From contig SUUE01000002.1 of assembly GCA_015062685.1 (NCBI GenBank), positions 161,692 to 221,011 of the forward strand: a stretch of 59,320 nucleotides of DNA, written 5' to 3'. The position numbers and the translations under genes were made by a program. The stretch is from Coriobacteriaceae bacterium (GTDB lineage Bacteria > Actinomycetota > Coriobacteriia > Coriobacteriales > Eggerthellaceae). Each line of letters opens with the position of its first letter. Position 1 is the first letter of the stretch. The notes below the pieces were generated by a model that was not told the DNA's origin, did no database searches, and worked only from the letters and a program-made list of their open reading frames with translations. Shown here in pieces: positions 50,213 through 58,277 of this stretch.

Positions 50213-50959
50213 TTACCAGTTCTGGCGGAGCCATTCGTACATGATGGCGGTGGCGGACTGGGCCACGTTGAGGGAGGAGACCTGGCCCATCATGGGGAGG
50301 CGGCCCGCCATGTCGCAGTTCTCGAGGACGAGGCGCGATACGCCGTCGTGCTCGTTGCCCATGACCAGCAGGATCTTGCCCTTCAGGTTCACGTCCCAGA
50401 TCTCGTTGCTCGAATGCTCGGTGGCCGCGCACGCCCAGAAACCGTTCTTCTTGAAACGCTCGATGGCGCCCGTCATGTTGGACGTTTGCGCGATGAGCAG
50501 GTGCGCCACGGCGCCTGCAGAGCTCTTGTACGTGGATGCCTCGACGCGCGCGCTGCGCTTGTTGGGGATGATCAGGCCCGAAGCGCCCACGGACTCGGCC
50601 GAGCGGATGATGGCGCCCAGGTTGCCCGCATCGGTGATGTGGTCGCACAGCACCACGAGCGCGCGGCCGTCGTGCTCGGCCGCATACGTTTCGGCGGCTC
50701 CGACGACGTCGCCCAGGCCCACGTACGGGAAAGGCTTCGTCTCCGCCATGACGCCCTGATGGCTGCCGCGCGCCGACTTCTGGTCGAGCTCGTCGCGGGG
50801 CACGTTGATAACGGGGATGTCGCGCTGCTTGGCCTTTCGCAGAATGTCCTGGATCATGGGATCGCGCTTGGCGTTGTCGGCCATAAGGATCTTCTTGAGC
50901 GGCACGTCCGTGCGCATAGCCTCGATAACCGGACGCTTGCCTTCTACGTAATCAGCCAT
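50213..50959 (-). CDS. rlmB: 23S rRNA 2'-O-methyltransferase RlmB/TrmH family
   Basis: SPOUT methyltransferase of 248 residues, likely modifying 23S rRNA G2251. It opens MADYVEGKRPVIEAM (substrate-binding domain) and has the three SPOUT motifs: CDHITDAGNLGAIIRSAES, ILLVMGNEHDGVSRLV and LPMMGQVSSLNVAQSATAI. The ATG at 50959 has GGGAGGAG upstream; longer in-frame starts cross the promoter. The divergent neighbour is a YacP/Rae1-like gene, the same pairing found in Firmicutes (yacO-yacP). Confidence 0.93.
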   Translation of the reverse strand: MADYVEGKRPVIEAMRTDVPLKKILMADNAKRDPMIQDILRKAKQRDIPVINVPRDELDQKSARGSHQGVMAETKPFPYVGLGDVVGAAETYAAEHDGRALVVLCDHITDAGNLGAIIRSAESVGASGLIIPNKRSARVEASTYKSSAGAVAHLLIAQTSNMTGAIERFKKNGFWACAATEHSSNEIWDVNLKGKILLVMGNEHDGVSRLVLENCDMAGRLPMMGQVSSLNVAQSATAIMYEWLRQNW

Positions 50960-50993
50960 ATGGAACAACTCCTCCCGTTTGAACAGAAAGTGT

Positions 50994-51021
50994 ATCATAC
51001 GGCGGCAGAGGCCCAATTCAA
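50994..51021 (-). promoter_or_regulatory. Putative rlmB promoter
   Basis: Minus strand: -35 TTGAAT (51016-51021), 16-nt spacer, -10 TATGAT (50994-50999), about 35 nt before the rlmB ATG. Confidence 0.55.
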
Positions 51022-51053
51022 ACGGCAATACCAAAACACCGCATATGGCGAAG

Positions 51054-51059
51054 TATAAT
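51054..51059 (+). promoter_or_regulatory. Putative -10 box of the NYN nuclease gene
   Basis: Perfect TATAAT 32 nt before the ATG at 51092; the -35 region (about 51031-51036, CCAAAA) is poor. Confidence 0.5.
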
Positions 51060-51091
51060 GGCGCCTTCGCCAATGCTTAACGGGAGGCAAG

Positions 51092-51631
51092 ATGCCCAAA
51101 GACAGGAAACGCCTGCTCATCGTGGACGGGTTCAACGTGCTGCGGTCGGGGAGCAGATACAAGAACATATCCCTCGACCTGCCCGACTACGACCACGACT
51201 GGTTCAACCGCGCGCGGGAGGCCCTCGTGAACGACGTCGTGCACTTCGCCGGCCGCGAGTACCGGGCAACCGTCGTCTTCGACGGCGGGGGAAACGTCGA
51301 ATCAACCGGCGAGGAGCAGAAGGTGGGCGGCGTGAGCGTCGTGTTCTCCCCCGCCGGCACGTCGGCAGACAAGGTGATCGAGAAGCTGGCCTACGAAGGC
51401 CGCGAGAACGGCTTCGAGGTGCTCGTGGTCACGAGCGACGCCACCATCCAAGACACCGTCTTCGGCCTGGGCGTCGACCGCATGAGCGCCGAGGGCTTCA
51501 GCATCGAGGTGGACCGCTACTACCATGACGCGGTGCTCGACGAGCAGCCGCGGGTCGCCATCAAGCGCACGGTTGCCGAGCGCATCGATTCGGACACGCT
51601 CGCGAAGCTGAAGGCGCTCCGCGACGGCTAG
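51092..51631 (+). CDS. NYN-domain endoribonuclease, YacP/Rae1 family
   Basis: The 179-residue protein is a single PIN-like NYN domain: LLIVDGFNVLRSGSRY with the catalytic Asp near residue 12, TVVFDGGGNVESTG, SADKVIEKLAYEGRENG and VVTSDATIQDTVFGLG with further acidic residues. B. subtilis YacP (Rae1) cuts mRNA on translating ribosomes. Here the gene is divergent from rlmB, also its neighbour in Firmicutes. GGGAGGC precedes the ATG. The MFS gene converges with 15 nt between stops. Confidence 0.88.
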   Translation: MPKDRKRLLIVDGFNVLRSGSRYKNISLDLPDYDHDWFNRAREALVNDVVHFAGREYRATVVFDGGGNVESTGEEQKVGGVSVVFSPAGTSADKVIEKLAYEGRENGFEVLVVTSDATIQDTVFGLGVDRMSAEGFSIEVDRYYHDAVLDEQPRVAIKRTVAERIDSDTLAKLKALRDG

Positions 51632-51646
51632 AGCCCGCGCCGCGGT

Positions 51647-52885
51647 CTACTTGCGCGGGAAGGCGAAAGCCGCCACCGCATAGGCGGCGATGAGCATGGC
51701 CGCAGCGCCCCAGAACGCGAAGCCGTAGCCCGCCGAGTCGATGACCGCGCCCCACATGACCGACCCCAACCCGATGCCCATGTCGTTCGCGAGACCGTAG
51801 AGGGCACTCGCGGCGCCGCGGCGCTCGGGCGGTGCGCACTTCACCGCCACGGTGTTGAACAGCGGGAAGGCAAGCCCCATGGACAGACCGAAGAGGCCGC
51901 CCGCGCAATAGAACAGCGGCTCGGAAACCGATGTGGCGAGGATCGCCAGGCAACCGACGCCGCAGGCGATGGGCGCCACGAGAAGGGGCAGCGGCCTGAT
52001 CCTGTCGATGAGGCGCCCGCCGCCCAGGCGGACGGCGGTCATGGTCACGGCGGCGCACACGAAGAAGACGCCCGGGGCCGCGAGCCCCTGCTGCACGCCG
52101 TACTTGCTCACGAAGCTCACGATGACCGCGTAGCCCAGGCAGCTCACCAGCATGGGGACGGCGCCGGGCAGGGCGCCCTTCTCGAATAGCCGCCACAGGA
52201 GGGAGCGGCTCGCTTCGCCCGCCCCGCTCCCGCCTCTTTCCCCGCGGCCTGCGCCGAAGACGCCCCTGGCATACGCCGATGTGGGGTCGAGGCGCTCGGG
52301 ATGGCTCTCGTACCTGCATGCGAACCCGAGCACGATGAGGCAGAGCGCCACGATGCCCATGCCGGCGAACAGCGTCTCGTGCCACGCGAACGACGTGAGC
52401 ACGATGGCCAGGCTGGGCCCGATCGCGAACCCGAGCGACTGGCCCAGGCCGTAGTAGCCGAGCGCCTCGCCCAAACGGGAAGCCGGGGCAACGTCTGCGG
52501 TCGCCGTGGATGCGGCCGTGGTGAGCACTCCGAAGCCGACACCCTGGATAGCGCGGAACACCACCTGGGATTCGAGGAACGGGAACGGGAGCACGCCCGC
52601 AGTTCCCACGAGCAGCAGCACCGCGCCCAGGATCATGAAGGCCCGGCGCGAGCGGACGTCGATCGAACGGCCGACGGCTATGCGCGAGATGGCAGCCGCC
52701 ATCGAGAACTCGAGGATGAGCGCGCCCGCATAGGCGTTGCTGCCCCCGAGAATGCCCACGTACATCGGCGTGCCGTTGTTGAGGCCCTGCACGCTGATGT
52801 ACGACAACAGGGCGATAACGAGAATGAGGACGAAGTCCCCGGTCCAAAGCTTGCTGTTGCGCACTGATCCCCTCTTGTTCCCCAT
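51647..52885 (-). CDS. Major facilitator superfamily transporter
   Basis: About 12 membrane helices in 412 residues, with the MFS motif-A-like loop GRSIDVRSRRAFMILG after helix 2 and a second one, GGRLIDRIRPLPLL, in the other half, plus a central hydrophilic loop rich in Gly/Ser/Arg. The substrate cannot be told from sequence; arabinose efflux/multidrug-type permeases are the nearest look. The start is uncertain: ATG 52885 (MGNKRGSVRNSK) lacks a good ribosome site, while a GTG at 52864 has GAGGGG 4 nt upstream. It is divergent from the CapA-like gene. Confidence 0.9.
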   Translation of the reverse strand: MGNKRGSVRNSKLWTGDFVLILVIALLSYISVQGLNNGTPMYVGILGGSNAYAGALILEFSMAAAISRIAVGRSIDVRSRRAFMILGAVLLLVGTAGVLPFPFLESQVVFRAIQGVGFGVLTTAASTATADVAPASRLGEALGYYGLGQSLGFAIGPSLAIVLTSFAWHETLFAGMGIVALCLIVLGFACRYESHPERLDPTSAYARGVFGAGRGERGGSGAGEASRSLLWRLFEKGALPGAVPMLVSCLGYAVIVSFVSKYGVQQGLAAPGVFFVCAAVTMTAVRLGGGRLIDRIRPLPLLVAPIACGVGCLAILATSVSEPLFYCAGGLFGLSMGLAFPLFNTVAVKCAPPERRGAASALYGLANDMGIGLGSVMWGAVIDSAGYGFAFWGAAAMLIAAYAVAAFAFPRK

Positions 52886-53038
52886 ACCGCACTTACACTG
52901 AACGAGAGCATAGCGCATCTCCCGCCCGAAGCGCACGGAGAATGGCCTTGGCAGAGCGAGCGCGCGATGCAATAGAATATGACAATGGTCATGGATTCGC
53001 TGTCATGCAGGCAATGAGAAAAGGCGGTTCGAGGCGAT

Positions 53039-54313
53039 ATGAACCAGAAGCAGGCACCCAAGCCCACCCCGCGCAAGCGTCCGAGCGTGAAGGACCGCCA
53101 GGGGAAGCCCTCGGCACCGAGGCGGACCCCATACCGATCGGCGTCGAAGCCCGCCGCCACGGGCATTGACGCCTCAGCGGCGATCCAGGGGCTCGCATCC
53201 CGGCCGATTGTCATCGCGGTAGCGGCCGCCATCGTCGTGCTCATAGCGCTCGTGGCGATCAGCCTCGCTACATGCGGGAAAGGCCAAGAGGCCGCCGAGG
53301 CGCCCGAAGCGCCGGCAGCCAACCCCTACAAGCACGAAGGCCCCTTCTCGCTCACGTTCGCGAGCACGGGCGACCTCATGTTCGCCCGGGAAGTGGGCAC
53401 GTTCGTGGACGCGCACGGCGGGGCGGCCGCCCTGGCGAACGTTGCCGACGAGCTCTCCGCACCCGACGTGACCATCGCCAACGTGGAAGCCCCGTTGACC
53501 AACGACGAGAGCGACGCCCTCATCGGCAAGGACGTGTACTGGATGAGCAGGCCCGCGGGCATCGACGCCTTGAAGGCGGCGGGCATCGACGTGGTCTCTC
53601 TTGCGAACAACCACATCATGGACTACGGGGCGGCGGGCCTGAGGGACACGCTCGAAGCGCTCGACGGCGCGGGCATCCTGCACGCTGGCGCCGGACTGAC
53701 CGAGTCCACCGCAAGCGAGCCCGCCGAGCTCGAGGTGAACGGCGTGCGCATCGCGTTCTTCTCATGGACCGACATCATCCCCGACAACTTCCTGGCATAC
53801 GGCGAGGGCGCCGGCGTGGTTTCGGCGCGCATGAACATGGCCGATGCCTGCAAGCGCGTATCGGAAGCCAAGGAAACGCACGACATCGTGATCGTGGCCA
53901 TGCATTGGGGGGTCGAGTATCAGGCCTACATCGACGAGGCCCAACAGCAAGTGCCCGCCCACCAGCTCGTCGACGCGGGGGCCGACGTGATCGTCGGCAA
54001 CCACCCGCACGTCATCGAGGGCATCGAATTCTACAACGGCGCGCTCATCTCCTATTCGCAAGGCGACTTCGTCTGCGACCATTACTCGCAAGAGACCGGG
54101 GAGTCCTTCATCCTGAACTTCACCCTCACCCAGGACGGCGTGCGGGACGTGTCGGCCACGCCGGTGTACCTGGACGACGAACACGGGATACCGAGCATCG
54201 TCACGGGCGACCACGCGCAGTCCATCCTCACGCGGCTCGAGGAGATATCGAGCGGCATGAACAGTTCCTTCACCGTGGAGAACGACGTGGCGTACATCAA
54301 GCCGGCGGCGTAA
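53039..54313 (+). CDS. CapA-family (PGA_cap) metallophosphatase-like protein
   Basis: Membrane-anchored extracytoplasmic protein of 424 residues: a basic, Pro/Lys-rich cytoplasmic start (1-54), a membrane helix (about 55-80) and a CapA domain from about 103. The domain shows STGDLMFAREVG, DVTIANVEAPLT, VVSLANNHIMDYG, VAMHWGVEY and VGNHPHVIEG, the metal-binding pattern of this calcineurin-like family. CapA members act in poly-gamma-glutamate capsule export, but stand-alone members like this one (no capBC nearby) have unknown roles. Confidence 0.9.
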   Translation: MNQKQAPKPTPRKRPSVKDRQGKPSAPRRTPYRSASKPAATGIDASAAIQGLASRPIVIAVAAAIVVLIALVAISLATCGKGQEAAEAPEAPAANPYKHEGPFSLTFASTGDLMFAREVGTFVDAHGGAAALANVADELSAPDVTIANVEAPLTNDESDALIGKDVYWMSRPAGIDALKAAGIDVVSLANNHIMDYGAAGLRDTLEALDGAGILHAGAGLTESTASEPAELEVNGVRIAFFSWTDIIPDNFLAYGEGAGVVSARMNMADACKRVSEAKETHDIVIVAMHWGVEYQAYIDEAQQQVPAHQLVDAGADVIVGNHPHVIEGIEFYNGALISYSQGDFVCDHYSQETGESFILNFTLTQDGVRDVSATPVYLDDEHGIPSIVTGDHAQSILTRLEEISSGMNSSFTVENDVAYIKPAA

Positions 54314-54324
54314 CCCCAAAAGCA

Positions 54325-54360
54325 TCGGGCGCCGCACCCCCGAAAGAATGCGGCGCCCGA
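54325..54360. terminator. Bidirectional terminator between CapA-like gene and proS
   Basis: Perfect 12-bp stem TCGGGCGCCGCA / TGCGGCGCCCGA with a 12-nt loop between convergent genes; on the minus strand it is followed by TGCTTTTGGGG, favouring termination of proS. Confidence 0.85.
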
Positions 54361-54387
54361 GACGTTGCCGGGTTATGTTGCGGCCCC

Positions 54388-56130
54388 TTACGAGAACAGC
54401 CTATCAAACGCCTGAAGGTCCTCGGCGGCCACCGCTGCCGCGACGGGCCCGAAGGTATCGGCGACGGAATCGAGCGCAAGGTCGCGCTTCTCGCCGGTGC
54501 GGCGCAGCTTGAGCTCGACCTTGCCCTCGGCCAGGCCGCGCTTGCCCACGACCACCTGCAGGGGCCAGCCGATGAGGTCGGCATCCGCGAACTTCACGCC
54601 CGCGCGCTCGTCGCGATCGTCCAACGCCACTTCCAGCCCAAGCGCCGCGAGCTGCTCCGCCAGCTCCTGCGCGGGGCCCATGATGTCGTCGCCCTTGCCG
54701 AGCGGCACGACGCACACGTGCGCAGGCGCGACGGACAGCGGCCAGACGATGCCGGCGTCGTCGTGGTACTGCTCGACGATGGCGGCCAGAGAGCGCGACA
54801 CGCCCACGCCGTAGCAGCCCATGATGAACGGTTTCTCCAGGCCGTCTTCGTCCATGAACGTAGCGCCCATGCTCTCGGAGTACTTCGTTCCGAGCTGGAA
54901 CACCTGCGAAACCTCGATGCCGCGAGCGCCGTCGAGCGGCTTGCCACACTCGGGACACGCGTCGCCCGGCTTCACCTGGCAGAGGTCGGCCCAGGCGTCT
55001 ACCTGGAAGTCCTCGCCGTTGCGGGCGCCCACGTAATGGAAACCATCCTCATTGGCGCCGACGGCCCACTGGGCCACGTCCTTCAGGTTCCAATCGGCGA
55101 TCACGCGCACGCCCTCGGGCAGGCCGACCGGGCCCATCGAGCCCTTGAAGAGGCCCGCGGCCTCCATCTCCTCGTCGGTGAGCAGCTCGAAGCCGGGCAC
55201 CGCGCGGTTCGCCTTGATGTCGTTGAGCTCGTGGTCGCCCGGCACGAAGAACACGACGATCTTGCCGTCGGCGTCCTTGCCCGAAAGCGCCTTCATGCAC
55301 GACGTCTCGGGGATGCCGAGGAAGCCCGCGAGCTCCTCGATCGTGTGGACGCCCGGCGTCGCGATCTTCTCCATGGCATCGCGCTCGTACTGCGTCACTT
55401 CGCAGCGGCACTCGCCCGCCTCGGCGTCGGCCGCGTAACCGCACTCGCAATAGACGATCTCGGCCTCGCCGTACTCGGCGAGCGCCATGAACTCGGTCGT
55501 CACCTTGCCGCCGATCTGGCCGGAGTCAGCCTCTACAGCGCGCCACTTCAGGCCCATGCGGTCGCACATGCGCGCATACGCCTCGCTGGTCTCGTCGTAG
55601 GTCTGCTGCAGCGATTCCTGCGTCGCATGGAAGCTGTAGCCGTCCTTCATCATGAACTCGCGGCCGCGCATCAGACCGAAGCGCGGGCGGATCTCGTCGC
55701 GGAACTTCACCTGCGTCTGGTACAGGTACGCGGGCAGCTGCTTGTAGCTGCGCAGCTCGTTGCGCACGAGCGACGTGATGAGCTCCTCGTGCGTGGGCCC
55801 GAGGCAGTACTCCACCCCATGGCGGTCGGTCATGCGCGCAAGCTCGGGGCCGTAATCGTCCCAGCGCCCCGACTCGTGCCAGATCTCGGCCGGCTGAACG
55901 AACGGCATGAGGATCTGCTCGGCGCCGATACCGTCCATCTCGCCGTTGACGATGGCCTCGACCTTGTTGAGCGCCCGCATGCCGAGCGGCAGGAACGTGT
56001 AGAGGCCGGCGGCGTTCTTGCGCATCATGCCAGCGCGCAGCAGCAGGCGGTGGCTCGCGAGCTCCGCATCGGACGGGTCTTCCTTGAGCGTAGGTGCGTA
56101 GCAGCGGCTCATACGCAGGATGTTCTTCAT
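54388..56130 (-). CDS. proS: Proline--tRNA ligase
   Basis: Class II prolyl-tRNA synthetase of 580 residues, bacterial type with an inserted editing domain. Motif 1 lies around AAGLYTFLPLGMRALNKVE, motif 2 is QVKFRDEIRPRFGLMRGREFMMKDGYSFH-like, and the editing (YbaK-like) insertion spans about 225-405 (VDAWADLCQVKPG follows). Motif 3 (MGCYGVGVSRSLAAIVEQ) and an anticodon-binding domain end the protein. The ATG at 56130 (MKNILRMSRCYAPT) has AAGGGG upstream; longer in-frame starts cross its promoter. Confidence 0.96.
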   Translation of the reverse strand: MKNILRMSRCYAPTLKEDPSDAELASHRLLLRAGMMRKNAAGLYTFLPLGMRALNKVEAIVNGEMDGIGAEQILMPFVQPAEIWHESGRWDDYGPELARMTDRHGVEYCLGPTHEELITSLVRNELRSYKQLPAYLYQTQVKFRDEIRPRFGLMRGREFMMKDGYSFHATQESLQQTYDETSEAYARMCDRMGLKWRAVEADSGQIGGKVTTEFMALAEYGEAEIVYCECGYAADAEAGECRCEVTQYERDAMEKIATPGVHTIEELAGFLGIPETSCMKALSGKDADGKIVVFFVPGDHELNDIKANRAVPGFELLTDEEMEAAGLFKGSMGPVGLPEGVRVIADWNLKDVAQWAVGANEDGFHYVGARNGEDFQVDAWADLCQVKPGDACPECGKPLDGARGIEVSQVFQLGTKYSESMGATFMDEDGLEKPFIMGCYGVGVSRSLAAIVEQYHDDAGIVWPLSVAPAHVCVVPLGKGDDIMGPAQELAEQLAALGLEVALDDRDERAGVKFADADLIGWPLQVVVGKRGLAEGKVELKLRRTGEKRDLALDSVADTFGPVAAAVAAEDLQAFDRLFS

Positions 56131-56175
56131 AACGGTGTACCCCTTCGTGATGGTTCCAAAAAGCACTAGCCCGAT

Positions 56176-56181
56176 ATTATA
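56176..56181 (-). promoter_or_regulatory. Putative proS -10 box
   Basis: Minus-strand TATAAT (56176-56181) gives a leader of about 40 nt, too short for a T-box. The -35 is not convincing. Confidence 0.5.
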
Positions 56182-56312
56182 TGGCAACGCCCCTGCCTTG
56201 CGGCGGAAACGCCGCCAGCAGACGCTAAACGAGCGCCGGGCGAGCGCCATGGCTCGAATGCGCCCTCGTAATCTCATAACATGACTATATTATCCGCTTT
56301 ACGATTGTCCTC

Positions 56313-56353
56313 TTGACAGGGGGTAATGGAAACTCGATACTCGCGATAGTTTC
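56313..56353 (+). promoter_or_regulatory. TetR-gene promoter with a possible autoregulatory dyad
   Basis: -35 TTGACA (56313-56318), 17-nt spacer, -10 GATACT (56336-56341). The half-sites GAAACT (56329-56334) and AGTTTC (56348-56353) form a dyad with 13 nt between, lying across the -10, where a TetR repressor could block its own transcription. The promoter is clear; the operator is inference. Confidence 0.6.
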
Positions 56354-56395
56354 AGAGACGCACGTTATAGGTCGTGCGCAATGCAAAGGAGAAAC

Positions 56396-57022
56396 ATGCC
56401 CCCGAGGCCACGATTCACACGCGAGCAAATCATCGACGCCGCGCTCGGCCTCGTGAGCGAAGAGGGCATCGAGCACCTCACCGCTCGCGAGCTCGCCAAG
56501 CGACTCGGCACTTCCCCGCAGCCCATCTTCACGGTGTTCGAGGACATGAAGCAGCTCCGCGGCGCCGTCATCGCGGCCGCCGCCGAGCGTTTCCAAGCGT
56601 ACGTCTCGCAGGCTCAGCACTACACGCACCCCTTCAAGCAGTCGGGCATGCAGACCATCATGTTCGCCGAAGAGGAGCCCAAGCTGTACCAGCTGCTGCT
56701 CATGTCGGAAAGCGACCAGTCCGTGAGCTTCGAGGAAATGTTCGCGAGGCACGGCGGCGACTCCAAGGACTTCATCGCGTTCATCATGGGCACCTACGGG
56801 TTGACCCGCGAGCAAGCGGACGCCCTGTTCCAGCACGTCTGGATCTACACGTACGGCATCGGCGCACTCGTTGCCGCCAGGATGTGCACCTTCACGGAAG
56901 AGGAGCTGCTGATCAAGCTGGGCGTCGATTTCCAGGCCATGCTCAACTACATCAAGGACGGCCATCTGGCCGACGAGACGCGCGTGCCGGAAGCGATCGG
57001 CCAAGGTTCGCCCGTCCTCTAG
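56396..57022 (+). CDS. TetR/AcrR-family transcriptional regulator
   Basis: 208-residue one-component regulator. The N-terminal helix-turn-helix reads RFTREQIIDAALGLVSEEG and LTARELAKRLGTSPQPIFTVF, where the usual Tyr-rich recognition helix has PQPIFTVFEDM. The C-terminal ligand domain (about 75-208) is of the TetR_C_33/WHG-like type with TREQADALFQHVWIYTYGIGALV. The ATG at 56396 follows AAAGGAGAAAC. It is divergent from proS and convergent with ispG, and no transporter or enzyme gene is obviously paired with it. Confidence 0.92.
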   Translation: MPPRPRFTREQIIDAALGLVSEEGIEHLTARELAKRLGTSPQPIFTVFEDMKQLRGAVIAAAAERFQAYVSQAQHYTHPFKQSGMQTIMFAEEEPKLYQLLLMSESDQSVSFEEMFARHGGDSKDFIAFIMGTYGLTREQADALFQHVWIYTYGIGALVAARMCTFTEEELLIKLGVDFQAMLNYIKDGHLADETRVPEAIGQGSPVL

Positions 57023-57054
57023 CGCCCGAGCGCCGCGCCGCCGCGCTGCATTTC

Positions 57055-58110
57055 CTAGAGCTTCGCGAGCTCCTCCATCAGGGCATCGACGATCTCGCCC
57101 TCGGGAACCTTGCGGATGGTCTCGCCCTTCACGAACACGGCGCCGGACCCCGCGCCGCAGGCAACGCCGATGTCCGCATCGCGTGCCTCTCCCGGGCCGT
57201 TCACGACGCACCCCATGACTGCAACCTTGACGGGAGCCTTGACCGAGCGCAAGCGTTCCTCCACTTGCGCGGCAAGGTCGATGAGGTTCACCTGGCAGCG
57301 GCCGCACGTAGGGCAGCTGATGATCTCGGGGCCGCGGCGTCGCAGGTCAAGCGCCGCGAGCAGCGTCCAGCATGCGCGGATCTCGTTGACGGGGTCGTCG
57401 GTGAGCGAGATGCGCATCGTGTCGCCGATGCCCTCCTCGAGCAGGACGCCCAGGCCGCTGGCCGACTTGATGATGCCCTGGAACTGCGTGCCGGCCTCCG
57501 TCACGCCTATGTGGAGCGGGATATGCGGGATCTCAGCCGCCAGCAGCCGGTAGGTGCGCACCGTGGTCATGACGTCGTGGGCCTTCGCCGACACCACGAG
57601 GTCGTTGAAGCCGTTCTCCTCGCAGAATTTCGCGTATTGCGATGCGGATGCGGCGAGCTTCTGCGGAAGCTCGAGGTCGTCGCGCGCGGCAAGCTCCTGG
57701 TCGAGCGAGCCGGCGTTCACGCCGATGCGGATGGGGATGCCGGCCTCGCGCGCCGCATCGAGCACGGGCACGGTCGCCTCGAGCCCGCCGATGTTGCCGG
57801 GGTTTATGCGCAGCTTTGCAGCGCCGCGTTTGGCGGCCTCGATGGCGATCACCGGGTCGAAATGGATGTCGGCGACGACGGGAAGCGGCGAAGCCGAACA
57901 CACGCCCTCGAACGCGTCGAGGCAGGCGCGCTTGGGGATGGCCATGCGCACGATCTCGCACCCGGCTTCCGCGAGCGCTTCGATCTGGCGCAGGTTCGCC
58001 TCCACGTCGTCCGCCTTGGCGTTCAACATGGACTGCACCGCCACTGGAGCGCCGCCGCCAACGGGCACGTTCCCCACCATCACGCGGCGCGTTTTCTCAT
58101 TAGGCTTCAT
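57055..58110 (-). CDS. ispG: 4-hydroxy-3-methylbut-2-en-1-yl diphosphate synthase
   Basis: Iron-sulfur enzyme of the MEP isoprenoid pathway (also GcpE) that makes HMBPP. The 351-residue protein has VQSMLNAKADDVEANLRQI at the start, PVVADIHFDPVIAIEA, LRINPGNIGG and the 4Fe-4S ligands in CPTCGRC (Cys266, Cys269) plus Cys of MGCVVNGPGE with the conserved Glu. GGGGG precedes the ATG. It is downstream of rseP, the common bacterial order dxr-rseP-ispG, separated by a long inverted repeat. Confidence 0.96.
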   Translation of the reverse strand: MKPNEKTRRVMVGNVPVGGGAPVAVQSMLNAKADDVEANLRQIEALAEAGCEIVRMAIPKRACLDAFEGVCSASPLPVVADIHFDPVIAIEAAKRGAAKLRINPGNIGGLEATVPVLDAAREAGIPIRIGVNAGSLDQELAARDDLELPQKLAASASQYAKFCEENGFNDLVVSAKAHDVMTTVRTYRLLAAEIPHIPLHIGVTEAGTQFQGIIKSASGLGVLLEEGIGDTMRISLTDDPVNEIRACWTLLAALDLRRRGPEIISCPTCGRCQVNLIDLAAQVEERLRSVKAPVKVAVMGCVVNGPGEARDADIGVACGAGSGAVFVKGETIRKVPEGEIVDALMEELAKL

Positions 58111-58167
58111 GGATTCCCCCGTTCTCTTTACGGGAATTGTAACTCAGCGCAAACGCATCGTATTGGT

Positions 58168-58277
58168 GGTTAACAGCAACCTGGCGCCTCGAATCGGCTT
58201 GAAGAATGAGCGTGGCGGCCTAAAGGGCCACGAGCGAAATCTGAAAGCCGAGGCGAGGCGCCAGGTTGCTGTTAACC
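58168..58277. repeat. Long inverted repeat between rseP and ispG (element 4)
   Basis: 24-nt perfect arms (58168-58191 / 58254-58277; GGTTAACAGCAACCTGG...) extended, after a 2-nt internal loop, by TCGGCTT / AAGCCGA. The inner loop holds a CGTGGC / GCCACG hairpin. The right arm overlaps the last codons of rseP. No T-tract follows on the minus strand. Confidence 0.88.

Noticed and set aside
56131-56175. T-box-like TGGAACC upstream of proS
   Set aside because: The leader from the visible -10 is only about 40 nt and lacks specifier and antiterminator structures.
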